From Myoxocephalus aenaeus (taxonomy: Eukaryota > Chordata > Actinopteri > Perciformes > Cottidae), in assembly GCA_038501785.1 (NCBI GenBank), contig JBAMJR010000170.1, positions 2,204,501 to 2,268,500 of the forward strand: a stretch of DNA of 64,000 bases. Direction: 5' to 3'. Below the pieces are notes generated by a model that saw only the letters and a program-made list of their open reading frames with translations, was not told where the DNA came from and ran no database searches. Position numbers and translations under genes: made by a program. This document shows positions 1 through 12,220 of the stretch, piece after piece. Positions within the stretch are counted from its first letter, which is position 1. Each line of letters opens with the position of its first letter.

Positions 1-2679
1 AGTCAGTTTACAAAAATTATCACCCCTGCCATAACCCGAGTGGTGGACTTTGCCAAAAAACTGCCAATGTTTTGTGAGGTAAGTGCAGCAGCTTATTTGA
101 TAAAGGGACACTTGTAGCGTGTACGTATGGCCTTAATCTGTGATTTACGTCAAGCTAAACTGAACTTTATTTAAACTGGTTTAAAGTGCCACACCATCAC
201 TAATTTGGCCACCGTCTTCTCCTTCACTTATCTCTTTCTCCGTATAATCAGCTGCCTTGTGAAGACCAGATCATCCTGTTGAAAGGCTGCTGCATGGAGA
301 TCATGTCACTGCGAGCTGCTGTTCGCTATGATCCGGAGAGTGAGACCCTCACGCTCAACGGCGAGATGGCGGTCACGCGGGGTCAGCTTAAGAACGGAGG
401 ATTGGGCGTGGTGTCGGATGCCATCTTTGACCTTGGCGTGTCGCTATCCTCCTTCAACTTGGATGACTCGGAGGTGGCTCTTCTACAGGCTGTCATCCTG
501 CTTTCATCTGGTAAGCACCCAGTGTCCGGATTATTGTTACGCATGCATACGTGAGCCGTTTAGTTCTTATTTTAGCCCTTTGACGTATTCTTTCCAGAAA
601 CTTCCAAAGCAGAGAAAAACATTTTAGAAACCAGTAAAACAATAGTTTATTATTGCATTGCACACATAAAAAAGCAACAACACAAAGCTCACTCCTCCTG
701 CTGTTTCAAAGGCAATGATAATTCCTGAGTAGTGCTTTATACTCCCTCCGGCCCAGATTGCGTGGACCGCTTTTTTAATTTCTTTTACATTAAATCCATA
801 CCAAAACTACAGTCCAATCAATTAATGACCATAATCATTCTGAGGAGCTTTGTCCAGCTAGCTTGGTTTTGGCTCCGCCGCCATTTCTCTGCGTGACGCT
901 CTGCATCTCATTGAAGATCAATACTGTTCTGCTGTGTGTCGGACATGCAGACATGACATGGGGTGCACCGGCCCATCTGCTGTCGGAGCTTCTCGCACAC
1001 TTACAAGAGCCACCGGGGTTTAATCAATACAATTCACAGGGCTAAAAGGCTGAAATCAATCATTTTAGATTGAAAATTGATATTTAGAGCAATAATTGCC
1101 TTTTTTAAGTCGACTTTGTTTTGGGTTTAAAAATTACATTTATGGCGGAAAAGCTTCTGAAATGAATCCATTGAATGTCAGGCATAGAGCCCAGTTTGAG
1201 TTTAGGATGGAGGTTTATAAGACGAAGGGCTTCAGTGAGCCACCTGAACCAACGCAAACCGCCTGTGATGTCAGGATGGTATCCCATTTAATGTGACCTA
1301 AATATCACTAACCCACCAAGTGAATTAATGATTAAGAACACAAATGTTCATCACCTACTTGATTCTGTATCGCAAGGAAGTACAAATCATGTCACATTTT
1401 GTGAATTTCTATTCCGCTGCAGAAGAAGTGAGTAGATGGATGCAGCAGCTGGTGGTCCACATACTAACCACAGTTTGGTTTCAGTGCGATGTTGTGCATC
1501 AGAGTTGACACAAAAGCATATTGTGGATTTATTTTTGCTGCTGTGAAAGAATCCGATTGCGATCATTGATTTACATTCATGTGAATGAACTCGAGTGAGA
1601 AATTCTGCCCAAGAATCTGAGCTTCTCAAGGTAATTATGGTTTATTACAATTTGTCTATTTGTTTTTTTTTATTGCTGTGGCCTTCATGTCGTTCAGTTA
1701 TGACTGTGTTCACCGCCGTCATGGCTCATGTGTGGGAAAACAGAGCAAAGTCAGACCAGCAGATTTTTCTAAAATCTAATTGAAAGCGAGTGCACCTGAA
1801 GCGTTGTTTATAAATCCCACAATGCACAACTGTGGTAAGTATGGTACATGGAACAGGAAGTCAGTCAATTCACAACATACGTTTTGGGTGATTGTTTTAC
1901 TTTTCACCTTTTTAGTGTTCTCTTTCAAATATGTTTGTGGGGGATTTTACTTTGTTGTTGTTTTTGTTTTTTCCCAACCGGAGTGAACCTGGCTGCTTGT
2001 GCTTCTTGCCCCATTGAACTGAGCACGATTAGCAATGCAGCGGCATTCTCTACCGACCAATTAACTCTGTTAGTAGCGTGTTATTATTACTGATTGGAAT
2101 AGGGTTCTTACCTCAGAAGAATAAGATCCAAATGGTCACAAACCACAATTAGTTGGCTGCAAACATTTTCCCACGATAGTCCAATTAACACAAAATGATT
2201 CCTCAAACTGTATGTTGAAAGCGTTCATTATATTTTACAGACTTGCCTCTCGGTTCAACTTTGACCCGCTGTGCTGCGAGATCTCCGCAACGATTTATCA
2301 TAACAAAGCTTATGAAAAGAAACCTGCTTTAAACCGTGATTCATTAGAGAGTATTCTCACATACTGATACTAATACTCTCTGCTCTAAATTCCCGCAGCA
2401 CGCCGACTAATGACGTCATCGTCTTTTGTGTCCTCAGATCGGCCGGGCCTGAGCAGCGTGGAGCGAATAGAGCGCTGCCAGGAGGAGTTCCTGCTGGCCT
2501 TTGAACATTACATCAACTACCGCAAACACAAAGTGGCGCATTTCTGGCCCAAGCTGCTAATGAAGGTGACGGACCTGCGGATGATCGGCGCCTGCCACGC
2601 CAGCCGATTCCTCCACATGAAAGTGGAGTGTCCCACCGAGCTATTCCCTCCACTCTTCCTGGAGGTCTTCGAGGACTGA
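1..2679 (+). CDS. thrb: thyroid hormone receptor beta, C-terminal three coding exons (partial, 5' end outside window)
   Basis: Coding exons are 1..78, 252..510 and 2438..2679, joined by GT-AG introns in phases 0 and 1, giving 192 residues plus TGA. They encode most of the ligand-binding domain of a thyroid hormone receptor, a T3-dependent nuclear transcription factor that acts as a heterodimer with RXR. Visible landmarks are KIITPAITRVVDFAKKLPMF (helix 3), the CCMEIMSLRAAVRYDPE stretch, the helix 9-11 region with HFWPKLLMKVTDLRMIGACH, and the AF-2 helix PLFLEVFED at the very end. Ending directly at FED, without the short tail of TR-alpha-1, points to the beta type. So does the neighbourhood: NR1D2 lies beside THRB in other vertebrates. 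It is convergent with nr1d2. The DNA-binding domain and N-terminus lie before base 1. The family call is certain and beta is very likely. Confidence 0.96.
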
Positions 2680-5055
2680 CCAATGGATTTTAGTATACGT
2701 GTGTGCGTGCATGTATGTGTGTGTATGTAAGTGTGTATGTGTGCATACGTCAGCGCCTGGGCACCCTGGTGGTCTCAGGGGTGGCACCAGCCGAAGGCCC
2801 GTCACAATGAACTTTCTATTAGCACTACTGAGTGTCACTTCATTCCATAGTTTAGGAGTAGCTCTCTGGTGTAGTTTTGGATGGAACCATTCCTTACAGT
2901 GCGGGTACATGTGAATAGCATTTTGTTCTTTTTTTATTTTGGTTTGTTTTGTTGTTGTTATTGTTGTGGATATAACCTCTCACCTCGGATTTTATTATAG
3001 GTTTTTATTTTTGTTTTGATGATTGTACAGTTGGCATAATGGTGATTTTTATCAACACTTTGCTCATTTAGTAGAAACCATGCAAATGTTGTGTTTTCCT
3101 TCCTTTTTTATGTTAAAAAAACTCGAAATGGCTGCTCGCCTGATTTCAGAAAATAAGTCATCGTTAGAGACCCGTCAGCCTTCCTCACCACCTACTCGAC
3201 TTTATTGGACCCATTTGTTGGTATTATATTAGCCGTCATCTCGTCAGTCGTCCACATGGTGAGTGTCTGAACTGTGCCTCACCATCCTACTGTGACCTGA
3301 CCCGTTAACAACTACACTCACTCCGATGGACAACAGCTCACGGGCCTTTGTAAGTCTCCGGGTCGCCACACATCACAGCGTTAAAGTGGTAATGCGGCGT
3401 TCCAAAAATGTCGGAAAAATCTGAAACAGCAACTCGAGGTTAGAGGTCCAATACAGAAACCTGGGTAAGATCTCCTACAATACCTTTTATGAGATAACAT
3501 CATTTTGACGTCGCATTTAAGTGGCAGCAAACACAAGTTCAGTACAGTGGGAGCATAACCCTGCCCAATAACTGAGTTATATTGTGAAGAACATCATTCT
3601 AAATATCATAGACAACTTTAACTGATGCACTTCAACACATTTGGCATTTTAGAGAAGAAAAAAAGCAAATTTCTTAAATTTTTATTTTTGGAAATCTATA
3701 AATTGTAAGTCACTTTGGACAAAAGCATTTGCTAAATGTTTATCTGGCACTTCTGTCAGAAATAAGCAAGAAAGATTTGTAAATTATTTTCAAGTAAACA
3801 GCATAGCTTTGTCGCGTTGTATGTTCTCATTTGTCGAAAACGTCCAACCAAACTCCGTTAAAAGAATCTGGTCATTTAATCACAATGAACATAGCATTAA
3901 AATGCAGATCGGCAGCTATTACTCGATTAGTTCATCAACAAAGTCACTCTTAAAACAGAAGTTCCAGCTTCTCATTTGTTATGATTTGTCATTTATTCTA
4001 TGATTTACAACATGCCATGTTGTAAATTGGAGCCGACCCGCTGCTGATTCAGACTTCCGACATTGAAAGGAACGCAGCAGGAGCGTTAAAATGAGCCTGT
4101 TCATCAATACCAGTGACTGGTCAGGACCAACTAAAGCACATAATGACACTGATGTCAAGAAAAGACAATCATATACTACTTCGTTTTTGTGTAACGATGC
4201 CACATGCTGTGCCAAAATCAAGTAAACGGTATTGAGTCCCTGCTGGTTATGCTAGGTAGTGCATGCCGCTCGCACAGAGTCGTCCCTCTGACTCGCGTTT
4301 TAGTCCACGTTCGCAGCTTCTACAATACAACCAGGGTGAGTTTTATGTGTTTCATCTCGGGCCACGTTGCCTCACTAGTCCCAAATAAAATTAACCTCCC
4401 TATAAACGGGGCACTGTGTGTTAAAACAGTGACGTCATGGTGCTATGGTGAGTTGGGGGGAAAATGCTGGTTGACCTGTATTGTTATTTACAAGCAGGAA
4501 TGAACATTATCTCTTTGTATAACCGCCCACTACCCTCTTTTGATGGCATGCATATACTGTACACTAACACACCCACATGCGCAGATACCTGGTACAGGTG
4601 TACCGATAGTGCACCTGTACACATACTGTCCACATGCACATGTATGTGCATAACACATGGGTCAGGCACCACCACTGTGACCAACCAGTGGGGTCTGTAG
4701 GCCAAGTAAACATTGGCTGGCCCAAAAAAAAAAAAAAAAACAGTATGATTCTTCATCAGCAAGGTACACTGAGAAAAGCGGTGAGATTCTGACAACGTAG
4801 CGCTCTTTTCTTTCTTTTATTTTAGCCGGTATGTTCTTTTTTTTTGTTGTTGTTCTAAAAGCCTGTCTATGGTATTGTCGTTTGCCATGTGACAAACGTT
4901 TGCTTTGTATATCTCGCTTTATCAAGCTTCACACTACTCCTCAAAGCAGCTTGTTGTTGTTCTTTTTTGTTTGTTTTTTTCCCTCTTTTCTGTGAAGTGA
5001 TGCCTTTTTTTTTATCAAAGCAATAGACTTGCTGCAGTGTTTGAATGACCCCCGG

Positions 5056-5059
<4 letters not shown>

Positions 5060-5099
<40 letters not shown>
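5060..5099. repeat. (CA)20 microsatellite
   Basis: Uninterrupted CA dinucleotide tract of 40 bases within the presumed thrb 3'UTR, followed by a short imperfect CA/CTTA extension. Open frames across it read as poly-Val-Cys or His-Thr and are artefacts. Confidence 0.97.
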
Positions 5100-5104
<5 letters not shown>

Positions 5105-8100
5105 TTACACTTACACCTCGCATAACTGTACAGTCTCAAAAAATAAATGCACAGACAATCAGAGGGAGAGAGATGGATGGAGGAGTTTAGGCTCCGAGGC
5201 TCAGGCAGCCCAGGTGTTATTTGACGGGCCGCGCTGAGCCGGAGCCATTTTGGAAAAGTAACATCGGCCACGTTTACATGCACCCCGCTGTCCATGGTCC
5301 TGATCGCTCTTCTGCATGCTCGGTGGTTGGCAGCCTGTGACTCAGCCTGGTGCCGCTGATAAACCATTTAGCAGAGTAGTCCTGGTAGAAGAAATGCAGC
5401 AACGTTATTACGTCCAGTTAGTTGCTCTCTTTTTGTTTCTAGTTCTTTTCCTTGAACTAAAGTGAAATAAATCTGGTCAGTTATCACAACCGGGGCTGGT
5501 TGCACACGCATGCATATATTGGACTGATGTATAGAGTTAGGTCCGTCTTAATCCTGCTCTTGGGCCGTTTTCAACCAAATACTCCAAGGAACTGAACTCG
5601 GGAACCAAATGAGGACCTAAGTGTCACTTTTTGGTGCATTTGAGTTTTGCATCAGAAGAACTGTGAGGAGCATAACTAGCAAATTATATTTGTGAATTGG
5701 ACCTAAAAAAGCATAAAGGGACAATTTGGACAATTTGGTTTCCTCAATACATACAGAGATGACATCACTGTCGTCTGGTTGTCTTTTTTAATAATCTGTG
5801 ACATGACTGTTAGAGAAATGCATTGTTAACTTGCTCTCTTACCTCTTTTTTTTTTTAAATGTATAGACTTTAATACTTAATCATTTCGGATGCATGACTT
5901 TAAACATCAACATTTAAAGAAATTCCCATTCTGAGCCCTATGCTATGCTAACAGCTATCGCTTGCTTGCTTTCAAGCGGAATGAAAGCGGTGTATGCGCC
6001 GCGGTAGTTTGGAGACAATACACACTACCTCAGGAGAAGGAACCAACTATGGCCCGGGAGCCCAAACTGGAACTCTGTTCTTTAGGTTGTAATGCAAGTT
6101 AACGTCCTGAGTTTCTGGAAATATGTCTGGGTTCCTGCACAGGTAAAAGGGCCACAATGAGAGTTCAGCAACTTGCACAAAATAAAAGACATGGATTCAT
6201 TTTTAAAGCTGCATTAATTGACTCTTTTTATTTATTTACGGCTCACGAGTTGGCAAACATTTTGATATTTGCACATCCTGCTGGAACAGAGCAGCATTAG
6301 AATTGATTGAAATATTGAAGTTCTGCTTTCTTCACCAGTTAGTTACTAACATTGGGTTTCTCAGAGCTTTTTTTGACTGACCGCTACACACAAAACTACT
6401 ACTGTATATTCACTTTGTAGAGTAAAAGAGACGAGTAATCGCTGTCTGTTAACTGGTTAGTTTTTAAAGAGTTTAATATTTCTGCTGTTTGTCCCCCATC
6501 CCACCCAACGGGTATAATTTCTCTCACATGTTTCCAGCGCTCTTTTCTGTAGCTTTTCTTTCAAATCGAGGTTTGTTTGAATATTTTCTGCAATTTCATT
6601 CAGCGAACTGAACAATGAGAAACTACTACCGCTAGAGTCAAGAGGGTTAGCGGGACCAAGAACTCTGCCTACGTCTTATGGGCAGTGAGCATGACATTCA
6701 GATTACATCCGAGCGTCAAGATACGATTCAAACTGAAGACGCTGACATCAGTCTAAACATGTGACGTATACATATTTTTGTTTTATTTTATTCCTATTCA
6801 AAGTCTGCCTGTGCAGCCAGCCCCAGGTGTGTCATAGTTAAAGCATGAACTTTCAAGATTAATGGTCCTTCAAAAATGCTTGCCGGAGATGAGCTAGATT
6901 GTATTCTGTTTTGTTTTTTTTGGCCAGATTAGGTGCTGAGTTCTTAATGCACATTAAGGTGATTGATCCTTCAAAATAAAAAAATTTGGTTTTCAGTCTA
7001 AACAGGGTAATAAACCAGACCTCACAGCAGTGTTCTTTAGTCATGACAGTTCAGTTAAAGGCCATGTTTTTCATTTAAATGATTTAATTTGAAATGTTTT
7101 AAGGAATTAACTGTTAGCTCAACCAGGTAGGGTTATTTTTTTTAGCCGTAAGCAACCAAAACCGTACCTCAACATTAACCAAACGTATTTACAGTAACCT
7201 CAAAGCTGCGTTCATCAGTTTCAAGTTGGCCACATGGTGGCAGTACTTCATAACTCACGGAAATCACACTTATCTGACCAATTATGGCTTATGATGACGT
7301 CATTGGCTGACATTTGAACCGTAAATCAGAATTAAGAAAGAACCAAAATAACATTGTTTGCCATGAAACCAAAACCATGCCCTGATTCATGATGGGGGTT
7401 CGTCACCGCATGCAACCCCTTCACTTTACATTTAACTCATTCATATACAATAATATGAGTATACAAAATAATACAAACGTTTAGTTTTTTCTTTTTTTTA
7501 ACCAAGTCTCCTCAAAATACAAATGAAGTATTACGACCCTTAACTTTGTTTGTGAAACAAATGTTTGTGTTTTTTTGTAGGTTATGTGCACATTTGAGGT
7601 AATGGCCGTATGAATATGTTGAATTGTACATGTCCATGACCATAATTACTTGAATTATCGTATGCACAGAACTGCATGTAAACGTAGTCGATGCTGCCTG
7701 CTGGTTCCGATGATGTTTACTGTTCCTGAAGAGGTGCCGCGTTCTCTCCCACGAGTTGTTCCTCTTACGGTTACTCAGTTACAAACCAATAACAAGAGTT
7801 GCACCATAGAAAAGCTATTTTACAGTACAAAGGAAAAAGGATGTATATTTTCAAACTGCAGATTTTTTTTACGAATGTTGTTGGCATAATATGAACATGG
7901 TATTGTTTTGCATAGCGTTGAAAAAAAAAAAAAAGTACAGTATCTTGCTCTCAAACCCATTTCCACATCTCTGTAAAAGACCTATTAGCAAGATGTTATG
8001 AATCATAAAAAATACAAATAAACACGTTAATTAGTGCAGCATTAGTTATATTATAACAAAAAAAGAAAGAAAAAAGGACTGTAGCTGGACTCCACTGTCA

Positions 8101-8443
8101 GTACAAAGCAGAAACGCTGAACACGTGTAAGGTCATGAAAACGCAATCCACCGTCACCACAGATCTCTCTCCTCGTGCGTTTGAGTGTCTTCTTGTTCGA
8201 CTCATCTGTTCAACACGTGCTGGGAAACCGTCAAGGAGAGAAAGGGAGTGAGATAAGAGTGAATGTGTGACAGCAAAAAAAAAAAAACAGAAGATGAGAA
8301 AAATTATTCTGTTTACAAATTTGCTGTCTTGCACTCGGCATTTACCGGAAAACCTCGTCCGGTGATCCTCGGTCCGACTCTGGATTGTGCTGCGTCATGA
8401 GCGCGGAGGAGGACGACGCCATTAATGTGAATTAGCTCTTGAG

Positions 8444-8449
8444 AATAAA
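8444..8449 (+). terminator. thrb: candidate poly(A) signal of thrb (AATAAA)
   Basis: Canonical AATAAA followed within 40 bases by GT-rich sequence (TGGTTTTG, then TTTGGTTTTGTG), the usual layout of a cleavage and polyadenylation site. It is the last strong plus-strand signal before sequence that belongs to neither neighbouring gene. Earlier AATAAA copies at about 5466 and 6182 could give shorter isoforms. Confidence 0.4.
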
Positions 8450-8469
8450 GATGGTTTTGAGAGAATTTG

Positions 8470-10160
8470 GTTTTGTGCTTTCATTTTTGTTGCAATTGAG
8501 TGAATGGTCTTACTTTTTAATCCCAGCACAGGAGTTTATTTTTGTTTGTTTTTAACCATAATAAAAATAAAAAATATTGTTGTAGGTTTTTTTTAAACAA
8601 AAAAATCAGTAACATCGTTACTGATCAGATGCATTGTTTGCATCCCTTGAGTAACAAAAGTATTGGATATTTTCTTTCCACATACTGTATCAGTATATTG
8701 GGAAAATGTACTTGTTAATCAAAGCACATGACATTTAAAAAAAGGCACCCATTATTAAAAATATTGCACAACCACAGCACTACTAGTGGCCAACATTTTC
8801 ACAAGGTACCTTTTTTGGTCGATTTTTTTTCTCCTGTCTGCAGGTCAATTTAGCCACACTAGATCAAATCTGAATATCGTCTCGTTTTATGACGAATAAT
8901 TGGCCATTTTTGGAAAGTTTACATTCCTTTTATAAGGGAGCTTTAAGTTATAATACCTACATCCTGGTCTTCTAACACACTGGTTCTTAAATTGGGGTAC
9001 TAGTACCCCAGAGGGTATTTGAGATTTAAAAATTAAGTTATAAAAAAAGTTTTTTAAAGTTATTTCATACATATTAAATAATATAAGTAAGTTCTTAAAC
9101 TGAATTGTATGTATTCTATATTAAATCAGACACTGATGGCACAGCGCTGTGTATTACATTGTTTTTTCAACCCAAAATGCTTTGCGCTGGTTAGGGGTTA
9201 CTATTTGTACTAACACACTAGTACAAATTCAATGTTTGACATTCCTGCAGATCCTGGAAGTATGTGTGTGTGTGTGTGTGTATACGAGAAGGAGGAACTG
9301 ATGCAGTTGTTTAAGTGTTTAACAGAGAGGCTCAATATTGATCTTGAGTTTAAAATATTAATTTGAAGCCTTAATTGACGCAATGAAATTGCAGAGCAAA
9401 CAGGAGCCGGCTGCAGATGGCGTTCGAGTCCCAGCGTGCGGACGGAGAGGGAGGAAGCGGCCATGTTGCCACCTGCTGATGGATAGTGACACTGCCACCA
9501 TCACTGTTACGCTTGTGCTCCTCCAGGTTTAGATTTACAACATTCTGCACATCATCTTCTCAAGAAATCGCTCGTTATTTCATCGGACGTTCCATGACAG
9601 CTAGTTATATTTAGCTATTTATAGTTTTTTTTTTAATATATATTCTGCAGGACTCCATTGCCAATCTAAATGTGCAATGATTTGTGTCCAATACTTTGAG
9701 TGATTGCAAGAAAATCACTTTTATTCATTTGTTTTGTATCTAATTGGTGAAGTGTCAGTGAGAAAATAGCATTGTTACGCTGATAAATTAGTCCAGGAAA
9801 CCTCCCAGTTAATGAGACAAGTAGACGTACTATGAGACATACACCAAGTCTGCTTTATGTTTTAGTATTAACAATCAGTAATAACGGTACAGATGTTAGT
9901 CAGACATTTTGCTCACATCTGGATTACTTATTTTATACTTTGCCACATTTGATAAAACCTTTAAAATGAAGTTTGTCATTTGTAAAGGCGGAGCTACAGG
10001 TGGATCCATCAGGGCTAAAGAGACAGAAACCTTTTTAAGATGTTTAGACCAAACTCAGACCTAATATTAATTTAAACATATAATGAATTGATTCTGCTCA
10101 ACTGAATGACAGCCAGACACATCCAATAACCACATCACGACATAAACTGCATTTATAAAA
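8470..10160. other. intergenic gap between convergent thrb and nr1d2
   Basis: No gene was seen. The stretch is AT-rich. It holds an 18-bp perfect palindrome at 8993..9010 inside sequence resembling a common fish dispersed repeat (the 'ggttcttaa..ggggtactagtacccc' type) and a short GT tract near 9262..9280. It separates the candidate 3' ends of two convergent nuclear-receptor genes. Confidence 0.6.
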
Positions 10161-10166
10161 TTTATT
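10161..10166 (-). terminator. nr1d2: candidate poly(A) signal of nr1d2
   Basis: TTTATT on the plus strand reads AATAAA on the minus strand, about 1.35 kb past the nr1d2 stop codon. The context is AT-rich. Alternative signals nearby cannot be excluded. Confidence 0.45.
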
Positions 10167-11515
10167 TATATAGATATATTCATCTATACAGTTATGTATG
10201 TATGATAGTATGTATATATTTATATAGAACTCTATGCATACTGCAATCCTTTCACAGAGGAGAACAGAACCACATGGCAGCAATGTTAACACAATGACAG
10301 AAGCTCTGGATATTAAAAAGGCCCGACATTCTGAATTCATCAACAGGCAAAACAAAAAGATGGCGTCGCAAAATATCTGAACATCAGCAACTCGGCTCGT
10401 CGCCTCAGCTTATTTCTTTAAATTACAATCAGTGACATTACAATCATATTGTATGTGGAATACGTCCTACATATTCAGTTTAACTACACTCAGCTAAAGT
10501 CTGTACAGTTTTGTGAAACAGAAATCTGTTGGAGCCGCTGGTTTTTTCTCCTACGGCGGCGTCGCAGGTCGGAGAGTCACGACTCGGGACGCGTAGGACA
10601 GCAGAAACAGTTCTTCTTACACTTCTTTTCTCAAAAAAAAAAAAAAAAGTATCCCCATTGGTTCAGTGTGTCTCAATTTCCACTGATCCATGAGCACAAA
10701 TCAAGGGACACCGATACATCAGATTTGTCTCGATGCCAAAAAATAATTTAGAGAAATGGCCGCAACTAACAAAAACACAGCATGTATCATCATCTTCTTT
10801 TGCTCCCCTAATTCATTCAGATTAAAATGTCCACCTCTCTTAGCAGCTTTTACGTCCACGCTCCTCTCATCGTCGCCTGCCTTTTTTTTCCGTTTAGTTT
10901 TTTAAAGAGAATTCTAACTCGTCAGTCTTTCAGTGTCTGCGTTTTTGTCAGCTCTGCAGCTTCCCCCTCATCACATGAGCACAGCACCGATTCAAATCAA
11001 CGTTTTGCCACCGAAAGTATTCACACACGATTCTTGACTCATCACTACACAGCTAAAATCCCCCAAAAAAAGCAGTCACATATTGCACTATGAATGCAAA
11101 AAAATATATCAGTCTACACTATACAGAAAAGTGCATCTAATGTTTGTACAGTTGCAAACATACAGTATGCTACACACAAACACAAGAAACATATACATCA
11201 ATCAGTGTGTCTGTATGTACGCATCACCATCATCACACAGGCATTACGCCCTACAGTACAGTACAATAACTTGGTATGCTCTTTTACCCCCTTTACATTT
11301 CAGCTTTGACTTTTAGTTCTATTTGTAGCCTGAAGGAACAGAACCGGAAGTCTGATGGGAGAAGGGTGGAGGTGAGGGTGTGGTTGGGTGGGTGTGTGGG
11401 TGGGAGGGGAGGCGGAGCTGGTCCATGTGGCCCCTCCCCCCTCCCTCCCCCCGCCAGGTCCGTTACAGTTTGTGTCGGGGTGGGGGGGGGGGGTTGTCAA
11501 GTACGAGAGGAAACT
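10161..11515 (-). other. nr1d2: probable 3'UTR of nr1d2
   Basis: Minus-strand sequence downstream of the nr1d2 stop. The first good minus-strand AATAAA is at 10161..10166, giving a 3'UTR of about 1.35 kb. It includes AT-rich, AUUUA-like stretches near its end and G-rich/C-rich patches next to the stop (11370..11500). There is no coding potential apart from antisense shadows. Confidence 0.55.
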
Positions 11516-12166
11516 TCAAGAGTGGACCTTGAAGGCCAGCAGCTCCTCAGAGTGCATGTTGTTGAGCGAGCGCAGGTCGGGCAGCTTGAGCAGCAGCTTG
11601 GTGAAGATGGCCGACTCGTTGGGGTGGTTCTTGGTGATGAGGCTTCGCACGGCGCGGATCAGCGTCTCCTGCAGGGCCTCCACCGAGTTCACGTTCTCGA
11701 TGCCCGAGCGATCTGGGGAGAGCGGACAGTGACAGGGTTGTGCTGTGAGAGGACGTACATTTTGGAAAAAGGAATTAAGGATCACACCGTTTGGGTTACA
11801 ATGTTCCAGTAATTTGTCATCTTTATTCACTGCGAAACATTTTTTTCTTATTTTCCTTAAAAGGGAATTTAGTAGCAACCTTTAACTCGTGTTCACATTA
11901 TTGCAGAAAACAATTTGCGTCTGCCTCCTGCATTATAGTTTAAATAATAATTAATCGATCGACTGAAAATGTTCTAAATACGTATGATAATGTATTCATT
12001 ATTATATAATAATGACAAATCCTCTAGGTCCAGCTATTCAATTTGAATTGGCTGCTTTTCTTTGTGACGGTAAATTGCAATGGGAATTCTTTCTTTTTGG
12101 CAATTTGTTGACTTTTTCGTTTTTTACTATCGCTAATTTTAAATTGATGCCCTTGTATGTGTGGAG

Positions 12167-12220
<54 letters not shown>

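Larger units (their letters stand above)
2680..8449 (+). other. thrb: probable long 3'UTR of thrb
   Basis: This 5.8-kb stretch after the thrb stop has no credible coding exon on either strand; its open frames are short and unlike any known protein. It is AT-rich, with T-runs, a (CA)20 tract and several poly(A) signals. AATAAA occurs at 5466..5471, near 6182 and at 8444..8449; the last is followed by a GT-rich stretch typical of a cleavage site. Vertebrate THRB genes have long 3'UTRs, so the UTR probably runs to one of these sites. Which one is used cannot be told from sequence. Confidence 0.45.
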
